Below are positions 27,234 to 35,475 of a stretch of DNA of 64,000 bases, one piece after another. The notes under the pieces are model-generated. The model was not told the origin of the DNA. It saw nothing but the letters and a program-made list of their open reading frames with translations, and did no database searches. Within the stretch, counting starts at the first letter, position 1; every line of letters begins with the position of its first letter. The stretch is from assembly GCA_016707485.1 (NCBI GenBank), contig JADJHN010000003.1:682001-746000 (forward strand), read 5' to 3'. The position numbers and the translations under genes were made by a program. Origin of the DNA: Lysobacterales bacterium. Its GTDB lineage: Bacteria > Pseudomonadota > Gammaproteobacteria > Xanthomonadales > Rhodanobacteraceae.

Positions 27234-28727
27234 GTGAACGAGATTCTTGTCGGCAAAAGCGATCAGGACGTCTGGCTGCATGCAAAATACGCCAATCGCC
27301 ACGGCCTCATCGCCGGCGCCACCGGCACCGGCAAATCGGTCAGCCTGATGGTTCTCGCCGAAGGCTTCTCGAAGCTCGGCGTGCCGGTATTCCTCGCCGA
27401 CGTGAAGGGCGACCTGGCAGGCCTGGCGCAAGCCGGGACGATGGGGGAGAAGTTGAAGGAACGCATCGACAGGCTCGGCATCGACTGGGCACCGAATGCG
27501 AATCCCGTCGTGTTCTGGGATATCTACGGCAAGCTCGGCCATCCGGTTCGCACGACGATCTCGGAGATGGGTCCGCAGCTGCTGGGCCGCCTGCTCGAAC
27601 TCAACGATACCCAGCAGGGCGTCCTCGAAGTCGTGTTCAAGGCGGCCGACGAGGATGGCCTGTTGATCCTCGATCTGAAAGACCTGCGCGCGATGCTCAA
27701 TTTCGCCTCGGAGAATGCCAAGGCGATCTCGAAACAATACGGCTTGATCAGCCCGGCCTCGATCGCCGCGATCCAGCGTGGCCTGCTTTCGCTGGAGCAA
27801 TCCGGTGCCGATCATTTCTTCGGCGAGCCGGCACTCGACCTCGCGGACTTCATGCGCCAGGACATGTCCGGTCGCGGCATCGTCAACATCCTCGCCGCCG
27901 ACCAGCTCATCCTCAAGCCCAGGCTGTATTCGACCTTCCTGCTCTGGATGCTCTCGGAGCTGTTTGAAAGCCTGCCCGAGGCGGGCGATCTCGACAAGCC
28001 CAAGCTGGTGTTCTTTTTCGACGAGGCGCACCTGCTCTTCGACGATGCCCCACCCGCGTTGATCCAGCGCATCGAGCAGGTCGTGCGCCTGATCCGCTCG
28101 AAGGCGGTCGGTGTCTATTTCTGTTCGCAGAATCCCGACGACGTGCCGCAAGTGGTGCTTGGCCAGTTGGGCAATCGTGTCCAGCATGCCTTGCGCGCCT
28201 TTACGCCGCGCGACCAGAAGGCCGTGCGCGCAGCAGCGGAGACTTTCCCGCCAAATCCGAAAGTCGATGTGGTCGCAGTGATCACCCAACTCGGCGTCGG
28301 CGAGGCCTTGGTGACCACGCTGCAGGATCGTGGCATCCCCTTGCCGGTGCAGCGGACCTTGATCGCGTCCCCCGGCTGCCGCATCGGCACGATCACGGAC
28401 GAGGAGCGGGCAACCGTTCGTTCCCGATCCCCGGTTGGCGGGAAGTACGACACCGAAATCGACCGCGAATCCGCATTCGAGAAACTCGCGGCGCGCACCG
28501 AGGCAGAGGCTGCTGCAGCGCCGGCACCGGCAAGCCGGGGCGCGGGCCCGGCTCCGGCGGAAGCCGGTGGCGGGCTCATGGACAAAGTCAGTGGCGTGCT
28601 CTTCGGCACCGGCCGTCGCCAGGGCATGCTGGAAGCGATGGCCAAATCGGCCGCACGCAATGCCGGTGGACAGATCAGCCGCTCGATCATGCGCGGCGTG
28701 CTGGGCGGCATCTTCAAGGGCCGCTGA
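27234..28727 (+). CDS. HerA-like (DUF853) P-loop ATPase
   Basis: A 497-residue protein with Walker A GATGTGKS at residues 28-35 and a Walker B-like stretch KLVFFFDEAHLLFDDAP. It also has VLEVVFKAADEDGLLILDLKDL and a C-terminal segment LMDKVSGVLFGTGRRQGMLEAM. This is the layout of the DUF853/YjgR group of HerA/FtsK-like ATPases; the biological role is not established. The start is GTG 27234, with AAGGAG 8 nt upstream. A Pro/Ala-rich linker lies near residues 420-445. greB follows 11 nt downstream, so the two are likely co-transcribed. Confidence 0.85.
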   Translation: MNEILVGKSDQDVWLHAKYANRHGLIAGATGTGKSVSLMVLAEGFSKLGVPVFLADVKGDLAGLAQAGTMGEKLKERIDRLGIDWAPNANPVVFWDIYGKLGHPVRTTISEMGPQLLGRLLELNDTQQGVLEVVFKAADEDGLLILDLKDLRAMLNFASENAKAISKQYGLISPASIAAIQRGLLSLEQSGADHFFGEPALDLADFMRQDMSGRGIVNILAADQLILKPRLYSTFLLWMLSELFESLPEAGDLDKPKLVFFFDEAHLLFDDAPPALIQRIEQVVRLIRSKAVGVYFCSQNPDDVPQVVLGQLGNRVQHALRAFTPRDQKAVRAAAETFPPNPKVDVVAVITQLGVGEALVTTLQDRGIPLPVQRTLIASPGCRIGTITDEERATVRSRSPVGGKYDTEIDRESAFEKLAARTEAEAAAAPAPASRGAGPAPAEAGGGLMDKVSGVLFGTGRRQGMLEAMAKSAARNAGGQISRSIMRGVLGGIFKGR

Positions 28728-28738
28728 ATCCGGCCCGC

Positions 28739-29254
28739 ATGAGCCGCTGGCGTCCCCCGGCAGAAGCATCCTCGCCGCTGATCACGGCGGCGGGACTCGA
28801 GCGCCTGCGAGCCGAGCTTGACGAACTCTGGAATGTGCGTCGCCCCGAGGTGGTGGGTGCGTTGAGTGCGGCCGCGGCAGAAGGCGATCGCTCTGAAAAT
28901 GCCGAGTACATCTATCGCAAGAAGCAGTTGGCGGAAATTGATCGTCGCGTGCGTTACCTCGGCAAGCGCATCCCCGCCCTGCGTCCCGCACACGGGCCAC
29001 CGACGGATGCCTCGGCGGTGTATTTCGGGGCCTGGTTTTCGGTCGAGGACGAGGACGGCAGCACGCATGACTACCGCATCGTCGGTGCCGATGAAACGGA
29101 CGCGGCACGCGGCTGGATCAGCATTGACGCCCCATTCGCGCGTGCCGCACTCAAGCGCCGCGTTGATGACGAATTCGAGGTGCAGACTCCGCAGGGGCTG
29201 CGCCGCTGCGTGATCACCCGCGTCGAGTACAGCGAACCGGCCCGGGCACGGTAG
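28739..29254 (+). CDS. greB: Transcription elongation factor GreB
   Basis: A 171-residue Gre factor. The N-terminal coiled coil carries ITAAGLERLRAELDELW, RRPEVVGALSAAAAEGDRSE and NAEYIYRKKQLAEIDRRVRY, and the C-terminal FKBP-like domain follows. The acidic pair at the coiled-coil tip (ENAE) is the catalytic part that stimulates RNA cleavage in backtracked RNA polymerase. YIYRKKQLAEIDRRVRYLGKR is diagnostic for GreB rather than GreA. It lies directly after the HerA-like ATPase gene. Confidence 0.95.
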   Translation: MSRWRPPAEASSPLITAAGLERLRAELDELWNVRRPEVVGALSAAAAEGDRSENAEYIYRKKQLAEIDRRVRYLGKRIPALRPAHGPPTDASAVYFGAWFSVEDEDGSTHDYRIVGADETDAARGWISIDAPFARAALKRRVDDEFEVQTPQGLRRCVITRVEYSEPARAR

Positions 29255-29276
29255 TCGTGGCTGGCGGGCACCCATG

Positions 29277-29501
29277 CCTGCGCGTTGCGGGCATGCAGGC
29301 CCTCCATGCCATCGCCTGCAACTGCTCGGCAACTGCTTCTGCGTTGCTCTCGGCCCTTGTTCCCGACAGGGCTCAACCGCCTCCATCCTTGGAGGCGTAC
29401 CTCCTGCATCCATGCAGTCGTCCTGCGTTGCAGGCATACAGGCCATCCATGGCATCGCCGGCAACTGCTCCTGCGTTGCAGGCATACAGGCCATCCATGG
29501 C
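29277..29501. repeat. Degenerate ~48-bp tandem repeat between greB and the SRPBCC gene
   Basis: Two identical 33-bp copies lie at 29421-29453 and 29469-29501, each starting TCCTGCGTTGCAGGCATACA, with a period of 48 bp. A diverged copy at about 29277-29312 is followed by a spacer ATCGCC.GCAACTGCTC that also sits between the two good copies. The 308-nt gap holds this repeat and the terminator at 29509, and no gene I can support. One frame through the repeat is open and translates to QAYRPSMASPATAP-type peptide, but it has no start or context of a real gene. Confidence 0.75.
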
Positions 29502-29508
29502 CATAACA

Positions 29509-29538
29509 AAACGGGTGGGTCTTGCGACCCACCCGTTT
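29509..29538. terminator. Bidirectional terminator hairpin
   Basis: AAACGGGTGGGTC (29509-29521) pairs perfectly over 13 bp with GACCCACCCGTTT (29526-29538), with a 4-nt loop. It has A/T ends on both sides and lies between the convergent greB and SRPBCC genes, so it can serve both. Confidence 0.85.
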
Positions 29539-29562
29539 CAGGGATTCATTGCCTGCCAGCGA

Positions 29563-30711
29563 TCAGGGTTCGACCGGCAGGTAGACCTTGTAGGTGTTCT
29601 CGCCTTCTTCGCTGGTCGCGCTGATCTCGTCCCAGAAGCGGCCACCGTTCATCTCGCTGTAGAGATAGCCGTGGGTCTCGGCAAACGCCTTCTCCTGCAG
29701 GCGCAGCAGCGGCAGCGCTGCCGGACTCCCGGCGTACTCGGTCACCAGGGCAAGTCCGCTGTAGCTGAGCCTGGCCTTGACCTTGCCATCGACGATCAGG
29801 TTGCCATCCTCGTCGTGATCACCGGCCTTCAATTCCGCAGCAGGCTCGGCATCGGACAATTCCTCGACGGTTTCGGAAACCACCGGCGTGGTGATCGTGT
29901 AGGTGTTTCCGTCCAGCGTGAATTCGGCCGCGCTGACCGGGATGGCAACATCAAACACGTAGTTCTCGTCGCCCCAGTTGGTCGTGATCGTGCGCACCGG
30001 CCCAGCCTGGGTCAGACCGGTCTTCTTCATCACTTCTTCGATCTGGGTCACCGCGGTGAGGGTGACATCGGCAACCTCGTCCAGCGTGCGTGGCGATTTT
30101 GTTGACACGAACAGGAGCGGAACGCCAGTCACCTCGACCGGCTGGATGTCCTGGTCCTTGTAATCCACGTTCGGGAACGAGGCGAGCATGTTGGCGAAGT
30201 TCGACACGGCGGTCTGCACGTTGGCGTCCGGCTTGCCGTGGATGTACAGCCCTGCATAGCGCGATTTCAGATCCCAGCCGTAATCGACGTCGTAGGCCCA
30301 GACGATCTTCGTGGTCTTGCCGTTCTCGGAGGGGTTCAAGGTGATCGTGTAGAACTTGTTCGTCCCGGTGAAGTCGTTCTCGACGGCCATCCTGACCTGG
30401 CTGTCTTCGTCGGAAGAGACGATCTCCAGCTTGCCCTTGCCAACGGTTTCATTGCCATTCCAGTTGACGACCGCACCCGGGCCGTTGCGCTTGCCGTCAT
30501 AGGTCATGTGCAACTGCGGGTCGAGTCGGCGCTCGGGCGACCATTCCGGGAATCGACGCAGGGTATTGGCCGCATCGAAGATCTGGCGCACGGGGCTGGA
30601 CACCTCGACCGTTCGCTCGACATGCCCATGGTCAGGCAACAACGCACCGACCCCGACGACCAGCGCGGCGACGATCAGCAAGGAAACCAGCAATTCGAGA
30701 ACACGCGTCAT
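29563..30711 (-). CDS. Membrane-anchored SRPBCC-domain protein with effector-binding-like C-terminus
   Basis: A protein of 382 residues with one N-terminal membrane anchor (VLELLVSLLIVAALVVGVGALL). An SRPBCC/polyketide-cyclase-type domain covers about residues 35-180 (HVERTVEVSSPVRQIFDAANTLRRFPEW). The C-terminal half (about 195-382) resembles GyrI/effector-binding domains (VPLLFVSTKSPRTLDEV, FDVAIPVS). Such fusions probably bind a hydrophobic ligand in the periplasm; the ligand is unknown. A highly acidic patch lies near residues 305-330. ATG 30711 was chosen over the upstream frame because it begins the anchor and has AGAGG 6 nt upstream. Confidence 0.7.
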   Translation of the reverse strand: MTRVLELLVSLLIVAALVVGVGALLPDHGHVERTVEVSSPVRQIFDAANTLRRFPEWSPERRLDPQLHMTYDGKRNGPGAVVNWNGNETVGKGKLEIVSSDEDSQVRMAVENDFTGTNKFYTITLNPSENGKTTKIVWAYDVDYGWDLKSRYAGLYIHGKPDANVQTAVSNFANMLASFPNVDYKDQDIQPVEVTGVPLLFVSTKSPRTLDEVADVTLTAVTQIEEVMKKTGLTQAGPVRTITTNWGDENYVFDVAIPVSAAEFTLDGNTYTITTPVVSETVEELSDAEPAAELKAGDHDEDGNLIVDGKVKARLSYSGLALVTEYAGSPAALPLLRLQEKAFAETHGYLYSEMNGGRFWDEISATSEEGENTYKVYLPVEP

Positions 30712-30914
30712 TCCGGACCTCTCCAGCGTTTGATAGACAACCGGTGCAACTTCCAGCCGGCCCAACGCCTGCAACGCGATGGATCGCCCGGCCCGGCGGT
30801 TGGGTGCCCACGGATCGATCCTCCCCGATCCGCATGGCTCAGACCGGCCATGGTACTTGAGTCTTGGCCCCGATGGCTACGACCCGAACCACGATTCCGG
30901 CCTGAAAGGGATGC

Positions 30915-31556
30915 TCAGACTATGCCGAGCTCGAAGGCCTTGAGGACGGCGCGGGTACGGTCGCGCACGCCCAGTTTCGAGAGGATGTTGGAGACATGAT
31001 TCTTCACCGTGCCCTCGGCAACCCCGAGCGAATTGGCGATTTCCTTGTTGCTGTAACCGCCGGCCATCAGGCGCAGGATCTCGGTTTCCCGCTCGGTCAG
31101 CGGATCCGGGCGGTCAAGGCTGGTGAAATCGTTGTGCATGCGCTCGAGCCCGGACAGCAGGCGCTGGGTCACCATGGGCGCGACCAGCGAGCCGCCTCCG
31201 GCAACCACCTTGACCGCATCAACCAGCTGATCGAGTGATACATCCTTGAGCAGGTAACCACGTGCGCCCGCTTTCAAGCCGGACAGGACCAGTTGTTCGT
31301 CATCGAACGTGGTCAGGATGATCGTCGGCGGCAACTTGCCGCTGCTGCCGAGGGCGTTGAGCACATCGAGGCCGGACATGCCGGGCATGCGCATGTCCAG
31401 CAGAACAACGTCCGGCGCGACTTCAGGGATCAGTTGCACGGCCTGGGCGCCATCCACCGCCTCGGCGACGACACGGATGGAATCGGACAATTCAAGCAGC
31501 GAGCGAATGCCCTGGCGAACCAGGGTCTGGTCATCGACCAGGCATACGGAAATCAT
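30915..31556 (-). CDS. NarL/FixJ-type response regulator
   Basis: A 213-residue DNA-binding regulator. The receiver domain is residues 1-120, with the acidic pair VDDQ at the N-terminus, the phosphorylated Asp D54 in VVLLDMRMPGMSG, and the conserved KAGARGYLLKDV. The LuxR-type helix-turn-helix is at the C-terminus (LTERETEILRLMAGGYSNKEIANSLGVAEGTVKNHVSNIL). It overlaps the sensor kinase gene by 4 nt, so it is that kinase's partner. The stimulus and targets cannot be read from the sequence. Confidence 0.93.
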   Translation of the reverse strand: MISVCLVDDQTLVRQGIRSLLELSDSIRVVAEAVDGAQAVQLIPEVAPDVVLLDMRMPGMSGLDVLNALGSSGKLPPTIILTTFDDEQLVLSGLKAGARGYLLKDVSLDQLVDAVKVVAGGGSLVAPMVTQRLLSGLERMHNDFTSLDRPDPLTERETEILRLMAGGYSNKEIANSLGVAEGTVKNHVSNILSKLGVRDRTRAVLKAFELGIV

Positions 31557-32734
31557 GGTGTTGCCTCCAGGGGCAGCCAGGCATCAAGGGCGAATCCCTG
31601 ATCGCGTGAAGTGACGATATCGAGTTGGCCGCCGAATTGCGAAAGGCGTTCGCGCATGCCGGTCAAGCCATTGCCCGGCTTGAGCTGGATCACGCCGCGA
31701 CCATCGTCGCGGGCATGGATGGCGAGCCGGCTGTCCTCGGTACGCTCGAAGCTCAGCCAGAGATTGCGTGCATTGGCGTGACGCACCGCGTTGGTGATGA
31801 TTTCCTGCGCGCAGCGCAACAGGAGTTGCGCACGGCGCGGATCATCGACAGTGAAGCGCGGCGGCAACTGCAGGTGGATGTCGAGCCCGGGCACGCCTTC
31901 AGTCAGAGCTTCCAGGGCGGCCGTCAAATCAATGCTGTCGTGCTCGCGAAGCTGGCTGACGACTTCGCGTACATCACTGAGCAGCAGGCGCGCCACCGAC
32001 TGCGCCTGGCGCACATGCTCGTGCGCCTGCCCGCTGACCAGATGGCTGGCAACTTCCAGGTTGAGGCTCAGCGCGGTCAAATGATGGCCGACCAGATCGT
32101 GCAATTCGCGTGAAATGCGCATGCGCTCGCCCAGTCGACTGGATTCCGCCAGCAGGGCGCGGGTTGCCCGCAATTCGGCATTCAGCCGGCGCTGATCCTC
32201 GCGCGCCTCGGCTTGTTGCCTGGCAATCAGCGAAGTCACGAACGTCGTCGCGGAAATGCCGAGGTACATGATCGCCTGCCAGGCAGCCAGGCTCACCGAA
32301 TAGTTCGGCCAGCTCGCAAACAACGGCAACAACGAGAAATTCTGCAGGATCATCCAGGCCACGCCGACACGCAGGCCGAGGATCCACGGCAAGGCGACAG
32401 ACACCACGACCAGCAGCAAGGCGCACAGGCCGCTTTGGCTGAGCCAGCCCACGGCAATGGCGAGCAGATTGAGCAGGAGCAACGAGGCAACCTGCACGAG
32501 TCGGCGCAATCCCGAAGCATTGCGCGAACCCAGGTCGTGGGTGAGAAACCAGAAGACCAGGCCGAATGCCAGGTAGCTGCCCAGCCAGACATCGTAGAAC
32601 CAGGCCGGCCGCCCCCGATCGAGCATGTCGGCGACCACCGTGTCGTACTGCAACAGCGGGATACCCACGCAGGCGTAGGTGAACAGGCTGGCATAGCGCA
32701 ACAGGCGGATATGGTTGAAATGCGGCGTCGGCAT
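31553..32734 (-). CDS. DesK/NarX-type sensor histidine kinase
   Basis: A 393-residue membrane kinase. About five or six membrane helices fill residues 10-170, with no clear periplasmic sensor domain, so it may sense membrane state or a lipid-soluble signal. A coiled linker is followed by HisKA_3 with the phospho-acceptor H212 in RISRELHDLVGHHLTALSLN. The HATPase_c domain follows, with CAQEIITNAVRHANARN (N box), DDGRG and GNGLTGMRERL. It is transcribed first, and the response regulator overlaps its end. An inverted repeat lies 19 nt upstream of the start. Confidence 0.92.
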   Translation of the reverse strand: MPTPHFNHIRLLRYASLFTYACVGIPLLQYDTVVADMLDRGRPAWFYDVWLGSYLAFGLVFWFLTHDLGSRNASGLRRLVQVASLLLLNLLAIAVGWLSQSGLCALLLVVVSVALPWILGLRVGVAWMILQNFSLLPLFASWPNYSVSLAAWQAIMYLGISATTFVTSLIARQQAEAREDQRRLNAELRATRALLAESSRLGERMRISRELHDLVGHHLTALSLNLEVASHLVSGQAHEHVRQAQSVARLLLSDVREVVSQLREHDSIDLTAALEALTEGVPGLDIHLQLPPRFTVDDPRRAQLLLRCAQEIITNAVRHANARNLWLSFERTEDSRLAIHARDDGRGVIQLKPGNGLTGMRERLSQFGGQLDIVTSRDQGFALDAWLPLEATP

Positions 32735-32752
32735 GACCTCATCATAAGCTGG

Positions 32753-32777
32753 TCGGACACGCCCGCAACCTGTCCGA
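32753..32777. promoter_or_regulatory. Inverted repeat upstream of the kinase-regulator pair
   Basis: TCGGACA (32753-32759) and TGTCCGA (32771-32777) are perfect 7-bp arms with an 11-nt spacer, centred about 30 nt upstream of the kinase start. The size and place suit a dimeric LuxR-type regulator site, so autoregulation by the adjacent response regulator is an inference. Confidence 0.45.
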
Positions 32778-32945
32778 AGTCATTGCCAGCGCAGGCGATC
32801 GGAGCTGCCCGCCTGGGCGCGGGAAGGCTGAAGACAGGACCTCCACGCTTATTTAATGGTCCGTGGATCGACCGCATGCGATAATCCACACTCCGTGCCG
32901 AATGAATCGGCAAGGTCAGAATATTCCGCTGGAGTGGTTCAAGGC

Positions 32946-33560
32946 ATGACCCTAGTAATTCGCGACGTGCGCGAGCACGAGCTCGATTCCGTGCTCGCAC
33001 TCAACAACGCCGTCGGTCCGCGCATCCTGGCTCTGGATTCCAGTCGCATGCGCTGGTTTTTCAACCATGCATCCTATTTCCGCGTGGCCGAAGTCGATGG
33101 CGTGATTGCCGGCTTCCTCATTGCATTGCGTGAAACGGCGGCCTATGCAAGTCCGAACTTCCTCTGGTTTCGCGAGCGCTATCCGGAGTTTGTCTACATC
33201 GATCGCATCGTCATCGCCGAACCGTATCGCGGCCTTGGTCTGGGCCGGATCTTCTATTGCGACGTGACCAGCTACGCCGAAGTGCGCGTTCCGCTGCTTG
33301 CCTGCGAGGTTTTCCTGGAGCCACGTGACGATGTCGCCGTGCTTTTCCATGGCACCTACGGCTTCAACGAAGTCGGCCAGCAGGTCATGCCTGGCGTCGG
33401 CCGCACGGTCAGCTTGCTGGCCAAGGCACTGTGCAGCCACGAATTCGTGCGGGACACCTACCTGACGGCCGGTAGCGGCGAATTGCCCGACCTGCCCTGG
33501 CTTGCCGAGCGCACCGAAGCAAGGGTCGGCGAGCGCGGTGCGCGTGCCACCGGCAGTTGA
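32946..33560 (+). CDS. GNAT-family N-acetyltransferase
   Basis: A 204-residue protein with the GNAT fold: MTLVIRDVREHELDSVLALNN at the start, the beta-strand VYIDRIVIAEPYRGLGLGRIFY with the acetyl-CoA pyrophosphate loop R-G-L-G-L-G, and YGFNEVGQQ near the end. The acceptor is unknown. I chose ATG 32946 because the upstream frame to 32856 crosses the likely promoter. It ends 9 nt before minC, and may be co-transcribed with the min genes. Confidence 0.8.
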   Translation: MTLVIRDVREHELDSVLALNNAVGPRILALDSSRMRWFFNHASYFRVAEVDGVIAGFLIALRETAAYASPNFLWFRERYPEFVYIDRIVIAEPYRGLGLGRIFYCDVTSYAEVRVPLLACEVFLEPRDDVAVLFHGTYGFNEVGQQVMPGVGRTVSLLAKALCSHEFVRDTYLTAGSGELPDLPWLAERTEARVGERGARATGS

Positions 33561-33569
33561 TCGCGACCG

Positions 33570-34343
33570 ATGAGCGAATCCGCGAAGTCCATCGAACCGG
33601 CATCCGAACTCAAGTTCGGCCAGGTCGGCGTCGCCAACCTGCGCCTGAAGCGTCTGCACGCGGATGCGATGTCCGCCGAACTGCAGGCCAAGGTGAACAG
33701 TGCGCCGCAGCTCTTCCTGCGCACGCCGGTAATACTCGACCTGAGCCACCTGCCCGGCCTGCCGACGGCGGACGAAGTGCGCGGCCTGTTTGGTCGAATC
33801 CGTGCCGCCGGCATGCTGCCGGTCGGCCTGTCTTACGGAACAACCGAGAACGAGGAACTCGCGCGCGCGCTCGACCTGCCGCTGTTCGCGAAATTCCGCG
33901 CCGCTTTCGAGCGTGCCGGCGAACCGATGGTCACACCGCCATCCACATCGGCAGCGGAGCCGACGCCGGTGCCGGTGGACACGCCGACACCGGTCCCGGC
34001 GAGCCATGCGCGTGCATCGGGTCTGCACCAGGACAGCCCGGTGCGTTCTGGCCAGCAGGTCTATGCGCGCGGCAGCGACCTGGTGGTGACCAAACTGGTC
34101 GCCAACGGTGCCGAAGTGATCGCGGACGGCTCGATACACATTTACGGCGCACTGCGCGGTCGCGCCCTGGCCGGTGCACAAGGCGATGAGAGCGCGCGCA
34201 TCTATTGTCAGGAATTCCATGCCGAACTGGTTTCCATCGCCGGGCGGTACCGGGTATTCGAGGATCTTCCGCAAGACTTGCGCGGCAAACCCGTGCAGGC
34301 CTGGCTGGAGGGGGAAAAACTGCTGCTGGCCAGGCTCGGCTGA
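33570..34343 (+). CDS. minC: Septum site-determining protein MinC
   Basis: A 257-residue inhibitor of FtsZ ring assembly at the poles. The N-terminal domain (residues 1-105) contains APQLFLRTPVILDLSHL. A Pro/Thr-rich linker (about 118-150) follows, then the C-terminal beta-helix domain with VRSGQQVYARGSDLVVTKLVANGAEVIADGSIHIYG-type sequence, here SGQQVYARGSDLVV and SIHIYGALRGRALAGAQGD, which binds MinD. It is the first gene of minC-minD-minE. Confidence 0.96.
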   Translation: MSESAKSIEPASELKFGQVGVANLRLKRLHADAMSAELQAKVNSAPQLFLRTPVILDLSHLPGLPTADEVRGLFGRIRAAGMLPVGLSYGTTENEELARALDLPLFAKFRAAFERAGEPMVTPPSTSAAEPTPVPVDTPTPVPASHARASGLHQDSPVRSGQQVYARGSDLVVTKLVANGAEVIADGSIHIYGALRGRALAGAQGDESARIYCQEFHAELVSIAGRYRVFEDLPQDLRGKPVQAWLEGEKLLLARLG

Positions 34344-34378
34344 CGGCGGAATCAACAAGAGCCACGGGAGTTGGGACA

Positions 34379-35191
34379 TTGACTGAGATCATCGTTGTCA
34401 CGTCCGGCAAGGGCGGAGTGGGCAAGACCACGACGAGCGCGTCGCTGGCCGTCGGTCTGGCCAAGCGCGGAAAGAAAGTCGCCGTCATCGATTTCGATGT
34501 CGGTTTGCGCAATCTCGACCTGATCATGGGTTGCGAACGTCGCGTCGTCTATGACTTCGTCAATGTCATCAATGGCGAATGCACGCTCAAGCAGGCGCTG
34601 ATCAAGGACAAGCGCTACGACTCGCTGTTCATCCTTGCGGCATCGCAAACCCGCGACAAGGATGCCCTGTCCAGGGACGGTGTCGACAAGGTGCTGAAAG
34701 AGCTTGCCGAAGACGGTTTTGATTTCGTCATCTGCGATTCGCCGGCCGGCATCGAAAAAGGTGCGGCCCTGGCCATGTACTTTGCCGATCGCGCCGTGGT
34801 CGTGGTCAATCCCGAGGTTTCCAGCGTACGCGATTCCGACCGCATCCTCGGCCTGCTCGCAAGCAAGACCCGCCGCGCCGAACTCGGCAACGGCGCCGTC
34901 GAACAAAATCTCCTGCTGACCCGCTACAACCCGAACCGGGTCGAGTCGGGCGACATGATGAGCATCGCCGACGTGCAGGAAATCCTCGGCATCGAGGTGA
35001 TCGGCGTCATTCCCGAATCCGAAGGCGTGCTCGCCGCATCCAATGCCGGTGTCCCGGTCATTCTCGATGAGACTTCGAACGCCGGTCTCGCCTATGACGA
35101 TGCGGTAGCACGCCTGCTCGGTGAAAACAGGCCGCTGCGCTTCATCGATGCGCAGAAGAAAGGCCTGCTGTCACGACTTTTCAGGAGCTGA
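34379..35191 (+). CDS. minD: Septum site-determining ATPase MinD
   Basis: A 270-residue ParA-family ATPase that carries MinC to the membrane and oscillates with MinE. The deviant Walker A is SGKGGVGKTT, with K11 and K16 present. CDSPAGIEKGA is the switch region. The C-terminal amphipathic membrane-targeting helix is KKGLLSRLF. There is no ATG near the conserved N-terminus; the TTG at 34379 has GGGAG 8 nt upstream and gives the normal length. The rare start codon may lower MinD output relative to MinE. Confidence 0.96.
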   Translation: MTEIIVVTSGKGGVGKTTTSASLAVGLAKRGKKVAVIDFDVGLRNLDLIMGCERRVVYDFVNVINGECTLKQALIKDKRYDSLFILAASQTRDKDALSRDGVDKVLKELAEDGFDFVICDSPAGIEKGAALAMYFADRAVVVVNPEVSSVRDSDRILGLLASKTRRAELGNGAVEQNLLLTRYNPNRVESGDMMSIADVQEILGIEVIGVIPESEGVLAASNAGVPVILDETSNAGLAYDDAVARLLGENRPLRFIDAQKKGLLSRLFRS

Positions 35192-35193
35192 GC

Positions 35194-35469
35194 ATGGGAA
35201 TCCTCGACTTCTTCAAGAACAAGCCGAAGAACACCGCCAACGTCGCCAAGGAACGCCTGCGCATCATCGTCGCGCAGGAGCGCGCCCAGCGCGACAGCCC
35301 GGATTACCTGCCGACCCTGCGCCGTGAAATCCTCGAAGTCATCAAGAAATACGTCAACGTCGATCCCGATGCCGTGCTGATCAGTGTCGAACGGGATGGC
35401 GAACACGAGGTGCTGGAACTCTCGGTCGCCCTGCCCGAAAAAGCCAATGCCGCACTCGGCAATGGCTGA
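35194..35469 (+). CDS. minE: Cell division topological specificity factor MinE
   Basis: A protein of 91 residues. It begins MGILDFFKNKPKNTANVAKERLRIIVAQER, made of the membrane-targeting and MinD-activating segment. The C-terminal dimerisation domain contains ILEVIKKYVNVDPDAVLIS. It stimulates MinD ATPase and restricts MinCD to the poles. It starts 2 nt after minD, so the two are coupled. Confidence 0.96.
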   Translation: MGILDFFKNKPKNTANVAKERLRIIVAQERAQRDSPDYLPTLRREILEVIKKYVNVDPDAVLISVERDGEHEVLELSVALPEKANAALGNG

Positions 35470-35475
35470 GCATCG

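Noticed and set aside
29255..29562. Possible CRISPR array in the repeat region after greB
   Set aside because: Only two exact copies and one diverged copy, with a 15-nt interval that is itself repeated; no unique spacers and no cas genes nearby.
29257..30105. Open frame encoding QAYRPSMASPATAP-like repeats as a possible repeat protein
   Set aside because: It runs across the terminator and antisense to the SRPBCC gene, has no credible start, and the periodicity is explained by the DNA repeat.
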